NCBI GenBank assembly: GCA_964563335.1
Contig: CAZLWL010000056.1
Location: 1 to 15,779 of the forward strand
Origin: QNBT01 sp964563335
Lineage (GTDB): Bacteria; Planctomycetota; Phycisphaerae; Sedimentisphaerales; Anaerohalosphaeraceae
Reading direction: 5' to 3'
DNA length: 15,779 nt
Shown here: in pieces, positions 1 to 5,970 of the stretch
Layout of the letters: each line of letters begins with the position of its first letter
Position numbering within the stretch: position 1 is the first letter of the stretch
The notes under the pieces: generated by a model
Told to the model about the DNA's origin: nothing
Database searches by the model: none
The model's input: the letters and a program-made list of their open reading frames with translations, nothing else
Made by a program: the position numbers and the translations under genes

Positions 1-887
1 ACGCGTCAGGTGCCAGCTACGGTTACGTTGGGGCCGGCGGGCCTGGATTTACCGGGCCGACGGACACAATCGGACAACAAGAATGTGGTGTAGCCAACCT
101 GGATGATAATAGTGAAATCAACATAGCCGACCTTGCTATCGTTGCTGCACACTGGCTGTTTGACTGTACTGCCCCCGACTGGTGTGGTGGAGCGGATCTA
201 AACCCGGTAATCGACGACAGGGGCCGGGTCAACCTGGCGGACTTCGCCATCCTTGCCCAGGATTGGCTGAAAACCGGATGTGGCATTGAGGTCGAAGTTG
301 ATATGGATGAATTTTGGATGTATCAGAATGTGCGGAGTGCAACCAACTCCAATTTGACTGCTGCTGTTTCAATTACAGACGATCCCATGGCCAATAGCAG
401 CTATACATACTATTGGGAATTCATTTTGCCGGACGATGTAACCGTAGGACCTGCAATAACAGCCGGCGGCGGACCTACTGACCCATGCTGTAAGTTCGCA
501 GCACCTTCCTGCGATGAGTCGGGCGGCTTATCAGATTCAGGCCAGGCGCTGACAGTAAAAGTAACCGTTACGGGCGCAGATTTCGGCAATACCGGTATTG
601 CCGAGTCACAGTTCGGCGTAGCCCTTTTAGGCGATATAAATAACGATACTGCCGTAAATGTTGTCGACCGCAGCATTATAAACGCCTTCTGGCGAACAGG
701 TGCGGCGGGAGATTTTACATTCATAGATTGTGACATCAACTGTGACGATGCTGTCAACGTAGACGACCGTGATATCGCAAATGCGGTATGGCGAGGCGTA
801 CTCGGCCAAAACTCCGTAAGCAACCCGTGTCCATTAAGGCAGGTTGCACCAGGTATGGTGTTTATTCCCAGCGGCATAAGACCTTAA
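1..887 (+). CDS. Secreted multi-dockerin surface protein, C-terminal part (5' end outside window)
   Basis: The frame is open from base 3 to the TAA at 885-887 without needing a start, so this is the last 294 residues of a longer protein. Residues about 32-92 hold two planctomycete-type dockerin-like repeats (NLDDNSEINIADLAIVAAHW and a second ending VNLADFAILAQDWL). Residues about 95-205 look like a beta-rich linker domain of no family I can name. Residues about 210-268 are a classical duplicated type-I dockerin with calcium-loop spacing (DINNDTAVNVVD and DINCDDAVNVDD). The chain then reads CPLRQVAPGMVFIPSG, which resembles the opening of formylglycine-generating-enzyme (SUMF1-like) domains (PGMVxIPGG), but stops three residues later. 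The protein is therefore probably exported and surface- or scaffold-associated, and possibly lost a C-terminal domain. The reading frame and dockerins are certain; the SUMF1 remnant is inference. Confidence 0.85.
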   Translation, partial: ASGASYGYVGAGGPGFTGPTDTIGQQECGVANLDDNSEINIADLAIVAAHWLFDCTAPDWCGGADLNPVIDDRGRVNLADFAILAQDWLKTGCGIEVEVDMDEFWMYQNVRSATNSNLTAAVSITDDPMANSSYTYYWEFILPDDVTVGPAITAGGGPTDPCCKFAAPSCDESGGLSDSGQALTVKVTVTGADFGNTGIAESQFGVALLGDINNDTAVNVVDRSIINAFWRTGAAGDFTFIDCDINCDDAVNVDDRDIANAVWRGVLGQNSVSNPCPLRQVAPGMVFIPSGIRP

Positions 888-894
888 AGACACG

Positions 895-915
895 CCGCTC
901 TGGAGCGGTATTTTT
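895..915 (+). terminator. Intrinsic terminator of the dockerin protein gene
   Basis: CCGCTC-TG-GAGCGG forms a short perfect 6-bp hairpin followed by TATTTTT. It starts 8 bases after the stop codon of the upstream gene, so this is a natural 3' end for that transcript. The presence of a terminator so close to the truncated end suggests the short form is a settled gene end and not a recent frameshift. Confidence 0.6.
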
Positions 916-944
916 GCTTCTGGAAAAAACCATTAAACTAATAG

Positions 945-1187
945 CTGTACTGTCTCACTTTGACGATACGCGTAAGCTCTTTAATAAATTATAGTTACAA
1001 AACATCAAAGATATATACCTTCTCAACAAAGAATAGACTCAAACTTATGGACGCCCGCTATACGGCATATGGACCAAAATTGTCGATTTCTGTTTTTCTT
1101 ATGGACGAAATAAAAATTAAACGAAATCTTGCGTAACTGCTGTGGCAATAGTACCTTATATAAAATCATGAAAGTGAGACAGTACAG
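945..1187. mobile_element. MITE-like element with perfect 17-bp terminal inverted repeats
   Basis: CTGTACTGTCTCACTTT at 945-961 recurs as its exact reverse complement at 1171-1187. The 243-bp unit has no usable ORF and is visibly more A+T-rich than its surroundings. That is the architecture of a miniature inverted-repeat transposable element or an internally deleted insertion sequence. The flanks read ATAG on the left and TTAG on the right, so a target duplication is at best imperfect (3 of 4). I cannot assign an IS family. The repeats are certain; mobility is inference. Confidence 0.6.
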
Positions 1188-1358
1188 TTAGTCACCGCGA
1201 CCAGTAAGTTTTTTGTATGCACGATAAGTGCCATCGTGATTTTGGACTACAGTAACAGGCCAATACTCACGCTCTAACGTCGCTTTTACCTTCGGATGCC
1301 AGAAAGCAACTTTATTCCGCCGTTTATTAAGCATTATAGGGTTATTCAGAGGCTTCAT
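1188..1358 (-). CDS. Small 56-residue ORF abutting the MITE-like element, unknown function
   Basis: Reading leftward from ATG at 1358, the frame gives a basic 56-residue peptide beginning MKPLNNPIMLNKRRNKVAFW and ending TYRAYKKLTGRGD, with TAA at 1190-1188. A good Shine-Dalgarno (GAGAAGG) lies 5 bases before the ATG. The stop codon is immediately outside the terminal repeat of the 945-1187 element, so the gene may be the truncated 5' part of something the element interrupted, or a remnant of the parent transposon. I do not recognise the family. The basic, Trp/Tyr-containing composition would fit a nucleic-acid-binding fragment, but that is speculation. Confidence 0.4.
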   Translation of the reverse strand: MKPLNNPIMLNKRRNKVAFWHPKVKATLEREYWPVTVVQNHDGTYRAYKKLTGRGD

Positions 1359-1430
1359 ATTGCCTTCTCTGAGTCAATTGTTCCTCTCCATCTTGTTTAG
1401 AAACTCAAACTGACCGTTTTTGTTTTTAGA

Positions 1431-1453
1431 CACGGATTAACACAGATTAACAC
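1431..1453. repeat. Short tandem repeat (10-bp unit CACRGATTAA)
   Basis: CACGGATTAA is followed directly by CACAGATTAA and CAC, two full copies and the start of a third. Tracts of this kind occur as dispersed intergenic repeats in several bacterial lineages (general recollection). No gene covers it. It sits next to the palindromic repeat at 1464-1542, and together they make a repeat-rich spacer before bioD. Confidence 0.5.
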
Positions 1454-1463
1454 TGTTTTTAAG

Positions 1464-1542
1464 GGTCTGGATTCCCGCTCCCCGCTTTCGCGGGGACAAG
1501 TTTACACCTGCGAAAGTCCCGACAAGTCGGGACGGGAATGAC
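1464..1542. repeat. Three-armed palindromic intergenic repeat (REP-like)
   Basis: An outer stem ATTCCCG (1471-1477) pairs with CGGGAAT (1533-1539). It encloses two perfect hairpins: CCCCGC-TTTC-GCGGGG (1480-1495) and TCCCGAC-AA-GTCGGGA (1517-1532, extendable by one pair if the outer stem opens). The edges, GGATTCCCG and CGGGAATGACA, resemble a widespread class of dispersed palindromic elements. No T tract follows, so it is not an obvious terminator. It could still protect transcript ends or be a transposase-dependent REP-type element. Confidence 0.6.
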
Positions 1543-1597
1543 AAGTTTGAACATGAAGTGTTTGTCATAGATATGAGTTGTGGAAAGGATATGAGTT

Positions 1598-2335
1598 TTG
1601 CTGGAATTGAATTTACCGCAGGCCAATGGACTTTTTATCACAGGCACCGATACGGGCGTGGGAAAAACGCTTGTAGCAGGTGGAATAGCTAAGATACTCA
1701 GCCAGGCCGGTTACACGGTCGGCGTATTTAAGCCTGTTGCGACCGGCTGCAAACACCATCACGAAGGTCTGGTAAGCACCGATGCCAAGTTCTTACGGTA
1801 TTGGTCGAACTGCGATTTTGAGCTTTCGGTAATTAATCCTGTGGGATTTGTTACGCCGGCTGCACCCGTTGTCTGCCAGGAGTTTGAGCGGCGCCATGTC
1901 GATTTTGCTGCGATTCAGACCGCATACGAAAGTATTTGCCAAGCCAGCGACTTTGTAATCGTCGAAGGCATCGGCGGTATTCGCGTACCCATCTCAGGCG
2001 ATGTAGATGTGCTTGAATTGGCGAAGGCATTTAACCTGCCTGTTGTTATTGTTGCCCGTCCCTACTTAGGCACGATAAATCATACACTGCTCACGATTGA
2101 TGCCGTGCGAAAAGCAGGCCTTGATGTGGCCGGTGTGGTTATAAGTGGATATGAAGCCGCTTCTGCCACTTATGCCGAGGAAACGGGCGCCGATGTAATT
2201 GCCGAATACGGCGACGTGGCTATCCTCGCAATAGTTCCGCACGATGAAGATTCCAACGTCGAGGACTGCCGCTTAGGCGACCTTGCCGTCGAAGCCCTGA
2301 CCGACTGCGACTGGGCCGAGTTGGCCCAACGGTAG
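1598..2335 (+). CDS. bioD: ATP-dependent dethiobiotin synthetase BioD
   Basis: BioD closes the ureido ring of dethiobiotin from 7,8-diaminopelargonate, CO2 and ATP in the cytoplasm, the penultimate step of biotin synthesis. The 245-residue product has the family's usual length. It shows the BioD P-loop GTDTGVGKT at residues 16-24, the catalytic Lys in FKPVATG (K45), the VEGIGG motif around E123 (usually VEGAGG) and the LGTINHTLLT segment at about 157-166. Translation appears to start at TTG 1598: an in-frame TGA at 1592 excludes anything further upstream, and AAAGGA sits about 8 bases before it. The nearby ATGs at 1573 and 1591 are in another frame. No other biotin gene is adjacent, so bioD is a singleton here. 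The Gly-for-Ala change to VEGIGG is the only motif deviation I noticed. Confidence 0.93.
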   Translation: MLELNLPQANGLFITGTDTGVGKTLVAGGIAKILSQAGYTVGVFKPVATGCKHHHEGLVSTDAKFLRYWSNCDFELSVINPVGFVTPAAPVVCQEFERRHVDFAAIQTAYESICQASDFVIVEGIGGIRVPISGDVDVLELAKAFNLPVVIVARPYLGTINHTLLTIDAVRKAGLDVAGVVISGYEAASATYAEETGADVIAEYGDVAILAIVPHDEDSNVEDCRLGDLAVEALTDCDWAELAQR

Positions 2336-2367
2336 CTGCCGATATCCTCTGGTTTTCGGCTGAAAAG

Positions 2368-2402
2368 AAACGAAAAAGGCCGAGCCAAACACCGGCCCGG
2401 CC
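2368..2402 (-). terminator. Intrinsic terminator of the first ECF module
   Basis: Read on the minus strand, GGCCGGGCC (2402-2394) pairs with GGCTCGGCC (2386-2378) through nine pairs including one G-U, and is followed by TTTTT (2377-2373). On the plus strand the same stem would have an A-C mismatch and no T tract. It therefore serves the minus-strand operon ending at 2443, not bioD. Flanking bases resemble those around the terminator at 3934-3963. Confidence 0.75.
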
Positions 2403-2442
2403 TGAAGATCTTTCGCCTTTTACATCAGCAACCCTCTTATCT

Positions 2443-3267
2443 TTACTCGTCATAAATCACCTTAGCCCCGTCTGGAATCTCAAACTCAAATATTCCTTCC
2501 GGTATAGTCACATTGTATTCTAAGTGATTGATGCTTTTGACCCCTTCGCCGGGCCTGGTCTTAATTGCTTCATAATTAATTGGCAATTTCGTCTGTGAAT
2601 CGACACGAAAAATGAACTCCTTTTCCTCAATGTCTTCCTGAGTGGGAATGGACCCATGAACCATGATTACTTCCCTTTGGAGCTCTTTATCAAATTGGCA
2701 ATGGAACGAAAGCTCGCCGTGGTATTGTTGGACCCATTCAACCAAATCTTCAAAGAAACGGGAAAAACGTACCTCGGATGCGGGAACATATTCGTTTCGG
2801 ATTCTCACAAGATTTTCATCTTTGTAGTAGTAATAGGTTGCCTGGGGAGTTCCCACAATCAAAAGATTGCCTTGATCTGCATAATAATATTCTTCTTTGC
2901 CCGTTTCAGGATCGATCTGAACCCAAGTCTGGCCTTGACTATCATCCCAATCCGTACAATATGCGTGTATTGAGTTGATAGAACGCATGGCTTCAAGAGT
3001 CTGTTCAATCGCATAAGCGGAGGTAACTGATTTGTCTAAAAGAGTTATACTGAGGGCGGCGATCAGAATCACCGCTGCGGCGGTGGCAAATTTTGTTATT
3101 CTGTTTTTCATAATTATTCTCCAGATATTCGGCTGCCTAACCGGTGCCGAGGTTCTTGTTTGGTCCAACTCACTAAGGAGTTCGTTGAAGACCTCCTGAT
3201 TAGCGTCTGGTTCACTGTCTATTCTTGCGTTTTTAATAAACCTTTTTATTTGATCCGGGGAACTCAT
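2443..3267 (-). CDS. Single-pass membrane protein paired with ECF sigma (putative anti-sigma/sensor), module 1
   Basis: The 274-residue product has a short charged N-terminal segment (residues 1-50), the motif QPNIWRIIMKN (46-55), one hydrophobic helix at about 60-77, an SAYA-IEQT sequence that could be a signal-peptidase site, and an extracytoplasmic beta-rich domain to the end. The gene order and topology match planctomycete ECF-coupled regulators, so the N-terminal segment probably holds the sigma factor at the membrane and the outer domain senses something. The outer domain may be of the LolA/RseB-like fold, which is inference from its YYYYKDENLVRIRNE-like antiparallel pattern only. Its ATG overlaps the sigma stop as TAATG, with GAGG 7 bases upstream, indicating translational coupling. 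An internal Shine-Dalgarno and ATG at codon 53 suggest a second start (see 3103-3134). No classical zinc anti-sigma motif (HxxxCxxC) is present. Confidence 0.75.
   Translation of the reverse strand: MSSPDQIKRFIKNARIDSEPDANQEVFNELLSELDQTRTSAPVRQPNIWRIIMKNRITKFATAAAVILIAALSITLLDKSVTSAYAIEQTLEAMRSINSIHAYCTDWDDSQGQTWVQIDPETGKEEYYYADQGNLLIVGTPQATYYYYKDENLVRIRNEYVPASEVRFSRFFEDLVEWVQQYHGELSFHCQFDKELQREVIMVHGSIPTQEDIEEKEFIFRVDSQTKLPINYEAIKTRPGEGVKSINHLEYNVTIPEGIFEFEIPDGAKVIYDE
3103..3134 (-). promoter_or_regulatory. Possible internal ribosome binding site and start codon inside the module 1 sensor gene
   Basis: On the minus strand GGAG (3122-3119), a 7-base spacer AATAATT and ATG (3111-3109) form a near-ideal initiation site within codons for IWRIIM. 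The product from this ATG would begin MKNRITK, continue into the hydrophobic helix and reach SAYA, which is a complete Sec-type signal peptide. These 32 bases are identical in the paralog at 5048-5079, although flanking synonymous sites differ. Confidence 0.45.
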
Positions 3268-3809
3268 TATATCACCTCACTGTTTAGCAGTGCTCGTAGT
3301 TTATCCAATCCATAACGACATCTGCTCTGAACCGTTTTGATTGAAACACCTTGAAACAGCGCTACTTGCCTTAATTTCATCGAACACTGAAAGTACAGGA
3401 TTATGGCTTCCCGCTGGTTATATGGCAGTTGTGCCAATGCATTGCTCAATCGTGTAAACTCTTCAGTGCATATGATCCAGTGCTCCGGCTTTTTGGAACC
3501 TGAGGCCAGGTGTCTCGCTTCATCCAGCCCGGCGGTCTTTTGCCGCTTCCTTGCTCGGTTGACATTTCGTACCCTGTTAGCGACACAGGTTGCAAGATAG
3601 CCCTTCAGGCTTCCGGTCAGTTGAAAATCCCCGGCTGAGCGTACAAACGCGATGAAGACATCGTGCACAATATCTTCGGCCACACTTGTTTCATTCAAAA
3701 GAGCCGCTGACAGGCGAAGCAAATCATCTCTGTACTTTTCATAAATGCATCTGAGAGCCTCCCTGCTCCCACGCTTCAACTTCCAGACCAGCAACTTATC
3801 TTCTAACAT
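3267..3809 (-). CDS. ECF-type RNA polymerase sigma factor, module 1
   Basis: This 180-residue protein has the two-domain architecture of extracytoplasmic-function sigma factors. Region 2 spans about residues 14-90 and includes YEKYRDDLLRLSAALL and the core-binding AEDIVHDVFIAF. Region 4 spans about 118-176 and includes LPYNQREAIILYF plus the recognition helix VSIKTVQSRCRYGLDKLRALL. There is no region 1.1 or 3. It would direct RNA polymerase to a small regulon under control of the membrane protein encoded immediately downstream. The start is ATG 3809 with only a weak upstream Shine-Dalgarno. It begins MLEDKLL, matching MIEDKLL in the paralog at 5217-5753. It is probably autoregulated through the conserved element at 3866-3887 (inference). 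Confidence 0.88.
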   Translation of the reverse strand: MLEDKLLVWKLKRGSREALRCIYEKYRDDLLRLSAALLNETSVAEDIVHDVFIAFVRSAGDFQLTGSLKGYLATCVANRVRNVNRARKRQKTAGLDEARHLASGSKKPEHWIICTEEFTRLSNALAQLPYNQREAIILYFQCSMKLRQVALFQGVSIKTVQSRCRYGLDKLRALLNSEVI

Positions 3810-3865
3810 TTCAGGCTTACCTAATCAGTTTCGAAACCAACGATCGTCATCTATACAACAATCTA

Positions 3866-3887
3866 ACTGACCATTTTACTCTAAACA
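3866..3887 (-). promoter_or_regulatory. Conserved upstream element of ECF module 1 (TTTAGAGTAAA core)
   Basis: This 22-base block matches the block at 5810-5831 at 18 of 22 positions. Its proximal edge lies 57 bases before the sigma start codon in both modules. The core TTTAGAGTAAA is a near-palindrome (the other copy, TTTAGACTAAA, is a perfect 5+1+5 one). It could be an operator or an ECF-specific promoter element. I cannot place -35 and -10 boxes reliably. Confidence 0.5.
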
Positions 3888-3933
3888 AAATAATTTTATG
3901 CAATTTTAGCGGTTTTTCGGCTGAAAGGACATG

Positions 3934-3963
3934 AAAAAGGCCGGTCGATGGGACCGGCCTTTT
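3934..3963 (-). terminator. Intrinsic terminator of the second ECF module (bidirectional)
   Basis: GGCCGGTC (3939-3946) and GACCGGCC (3952-3959) form a perfect 8-bp stem with a 5-base loop. A5 precedes it and TTTT follows it, so it can work in either direction. The relevant transcript is the minus-strand one from the operon ending at 3989. It also separates the second module from the promoter region of the first. Confidence 0.8.
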
Positions 3964-3988
3964 GATACTACTGCCTTTGATTTCTCTG

Positions 3989-5215
3989 TCAGATTCCGTA
4001 GAAGCCGCCGATGATCTCCCAGCGTTCGGGCTGGCCGTGGACCTGCCTTACATAAGAGTGTTCCGGTTCCCATATAAATATCTGACCATCTTCTTCAATT
4101 TCGATCTGGCAAGGGACTTTCAAGGCTCTCATTGCAGGTACTTTCGTAGGCTCTCCGATTGAGATAATTCGGATAAAGCGAGTATCACCATAAGCTTGCT
4201 CAATTCTTTCTGCGGGGGTACCTGAAAACATTCTGCCAGCTTCGGCGTAGTCTTCTTCAATCAGGGCCTCGAGGAACCGGCGGACCACTTCGACGGCAAT
4301 TTCGTTATCGGTGAGGTCGCCCTGAAGTAAACCGACCTCCTGGGTTGTTTGGTCCAATCGCATTGCATCATCAGGGACATCATCAAGGGTAAACATCTCA
4401 GATGCAATCGGTTGATTGTAGTCATAATACTCTATTGTGACCATCTTGTGATATTTGCCGTCTTCGGCCTTATAAGCCTCCGCTGAATTGACAAGCCGTG
4501 TGGCCTGGTCAACGAAAAGGACCATACGCTGAAAAGGTTCATCATCTTGTTCTATGTTGGTTGCAGTTACTATAATCGGTTCGGACTTGTTGGAAGGTTC
4601 AACTATCTCTACTTCAACTTTGCCCTGTTCCTGTTCGGTCTTCAAACGTTCGACGGCAAACTTGGGATCAAGTTGCTCCGCCTGTTTCTGCGCCTGGGCC
4701 GCAATTTCCTTGTCCTTCATAGTAATCAGGAAATTTTTCCGCTTAGAGTATAGTTGCATTTTGTTGTCTTTCCACACTATGATTGTTTCACCATCTCCGG
4801 GATCCATCCATTCAGGCTTGTTGAACCGCATGTTCTTGAGCTGGCCGGTCGCACCAAATTCGACCCAAAACTCCATCGGTTCATCGTGCGGTTCAACAAA
4901 ACTCTTAAAATGGAGGTAGCGGACGCTATGGCTTGCCTGGATTGTCTGTTCAATAGCATAGGCGGTTGGCGAGGATTCTTCTAAAAACGTTATGCCGAGG
5001 ACAGCGATCAGGATCACCGCTGCTGCGGTTGCAATTTTTGTCATTGGGTTTTTCATAATTATTCTCCAGATATTCGGCTTTAAATTCGCCGATTGTTCGT
5101 TCTTCCATTCTTCCTGTGCCGCCAAAGCATCGTTGAGAGTTTTATCATGCGTTTGGACACGAGGAGTAACATTTATTTTCCTTATTAACTTTTCGATTCT
5201 TTCTATCGGTGTCAT
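3989..5215 (-). CDS. Single-pass membrane protein paired with ECF sigma (putative anti-sigma/sensor), module 2, with C-terminal extension
   Basis: This is a paralog of the 2443-3267 product. It has a charged N-terminal segment (about 1-47), KPNIWRIIMKN (46-56), a hydrophobic helix at about 60-80, TAYA-IEQT and then a large extracytoplasmic region. At 408 residues it is about 130 longer. The extra C-terminal part (NEIAVEVVRRFLEALIEEDY onward) has the helix pattern seen at the start of NTF2-like domains and ends WEIIGGFYGI; that assignment is tentative. The start chosen is ATG 5215, one base after the sigma TGA, with GAGGTG upstream. An ATG five codons earlier (5230) would overlap the sigma gene and lacks as good a site. 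The MTPIERIEKLIRK start also aligns with MSSPDQIKRFIKN of the paralog. It probably sequesters its sigma partner at the membrane (inference). Confidence 0.75.
   Translation of the reverse strand: MTPIERIEKLIRKINVTPRVQTHDKTLNDALAAQEEWKNEQSANLKPNIWRIIMKNPMTKIATAAAVILIAVLGITFLEESSPTAYAIEQTIQASHSVRYLHFKSFVEPHDEPMEFWVEFGATGQLKNMRFNKPEWMDPGDGETIIVWKDNKMQLYSKRKNFLITMKDKEIAAQAQKQAEQLDPKFAVERLKTEQEQGKVEVEIVEPSNKSEPIIVTATNIEQDDEPFQRMVLFVDQATRLVNSAEAYKAEDGKYHKMVTIEYYDYNQPIASEMFTLDDVPDDAMRLDQTTQEVGLLQGDLTDNEIAVEVVRRFLEALIEEDYAEAGRMFSGTPAERIEQAYGDTRFIRIISIGEPTKVPAMRALKVPCQIEIEEDGQIFIWEPEHSYVRQVHGQPERWEIIGGFYGI
5048..5079 (-). promoter_or_regulatory. Possible internal ribosome binding site and start codon inside the module 2 sensor gene
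   Basis: GGAG (5067-5064), the same 7-base spacer and ATG (5056-5054) repeat the arrangement at 3103-3134 base for base. Initiation here would give a protein starting MKNPMTK with an intact hydrophobic stretch and a TAYA site, without the cytoplasmic segment that presumably contacts the sigma factor. Confidence 0.45.
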
Positions 5216-5216
5216 T

Positions 5217-5753
5217 TCACACCTCACCATCTAATAGCGTACGCAGCTTATCCAGCCCGTAGCGGTACCTGCTCTGGACCGTATTGATTGAAACATCTTG
5301 CGACTGGGCTATTGCCTTAAACTTCATACCGCCTCGCAGATGCAGGATTACTACTTCACGCTGTTCGTATGGAAGTTGCGCTATCGCACCACTCAAAAGT
5401 TGCAATTCCTCGCTACACATCGCTATTGACTGCGGTCCTTTCGCATTTGACTGTATCGGTGTTGATTCATCCAGTGCATCCGGCTGTCGCTGCCTCGTTC
5501 GGATACTGTCGCGTGCGAGGTTGGCCACGCAGGTCGCCAGATAGCCCTTGAGACTTCCTTCGAGCTTGAGCCTGTCGGCGGACTGCGCAAACGAGACGAA
5601 GAAATCATGCACGATGTCTTCTGCGCTATTTACATCATTCAAAAGAGCGGTTGCCAACGTCAGCAGAAAACCTTCGTACTTCTCGTAGATGCGGGCCAAA
5701 GCCCGGCGGCTTCCGTGCTTAAATCTCAATATGAGCAGCTTATCCTCAATCAT
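5217..5753 (-). CDS. ECF-type RNA polymerase sigma factor, module 2
   Basis: This 178-residue ECF sigma factor is clearly paralogous to the one at 3267-3809. Shared segments include EDKLL near the start, GSR.AL..IYEKY, AEDIVHDFF (region 2), GSLKGYLATCVAN, LPYEQREVVILHL and the region-4 helix VSINTVQSRYRYGLDKLRTLL. ATG 5753 is preferred: it aligns with the paralog's start, has GAGAAG just upstream, and puts the conserved upstream element at exactly the same distance (57 bases) as in module 1. A TTG at 5768 could add five residues but lacks a nearby Shine-Dalgarno. The sensor gene follows after a single base, so the pair is co-transcribed and probably translationally coupled. Confidence 0.88.
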   Translation of the reverse strand: MIEDKLLILRFKHGSRRALARIYEKYEGFLLTLATALLNDVNSAEDIVHDFFVSFAQSADRLKLEGSLKGYLATCVANLARDSIRTRQRQPDALDESTPIQSNAKGPQSIAMCSEELQLLSGAIAQLPYEQREVVILHLRGGMKFKAIAQSQDVSINTVQSRYRYGLDKLRTLLDGEV

Positions 5754-5809
5754 CCGCTTCTCGCTCAAGCGATTTGGGAATAATCATTCCTCAATAATAT
5801 CACGTTTGA

Positions 5810-5831
5810 GCCGACTATTTTAGTCTAAACA
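5810..5831 (-). promoter_or_regulatory. Conserved upstream element of ECF module 2 (TTTAGACTAAA core)
   Basis: This is the partner of the element at 3866-3887 (18 of 22 identical, same 57-base distance to the sigma ATG). The core TTTAG-T-CTAAA on the plus strand is a perfect odd palindrome, favouring a dimeric DNA-binding protein or a shared promoter element. Sequence between the element and the gene is much less conserved. Confidence 0.5.
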
Positions 5832-5970
5832 GGACGGATTTACCCGCTGGACGTGGAATTGTCAGTCAGAAAATGCGGTTTTTAGCCCCTACACCGGCCA
5901 GACGCAGTCTGTATATCTATGCCGCCCCTGCGGTGGGAACTGTTAATTGCGGAATCCGTCAAAGCAAGGG

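Noticed and set aside
410..877. 155-codon minus-strand frame and an overlapping plus-strand frame at 788-994
   Set aside because: Both are shadows of the dockerin protein gene and its terminator region; only the plus frame from base 3 shows repeated calcium-loop motifs.
945..1542. CRISPR-like array
   Set aside because: The repeats here are one inverted pair, a 10-bp tandem repeat and a palindromic unit; there are no regularly spaced direct repeats with spacers, and no cas genes.
2340..2402. Terminator for bioD on the plus strand
   Set aside because: The stem has an A-C mismatch when read as plus-strand RNA and lacks a T tract there; it fits the minus-strand operon.
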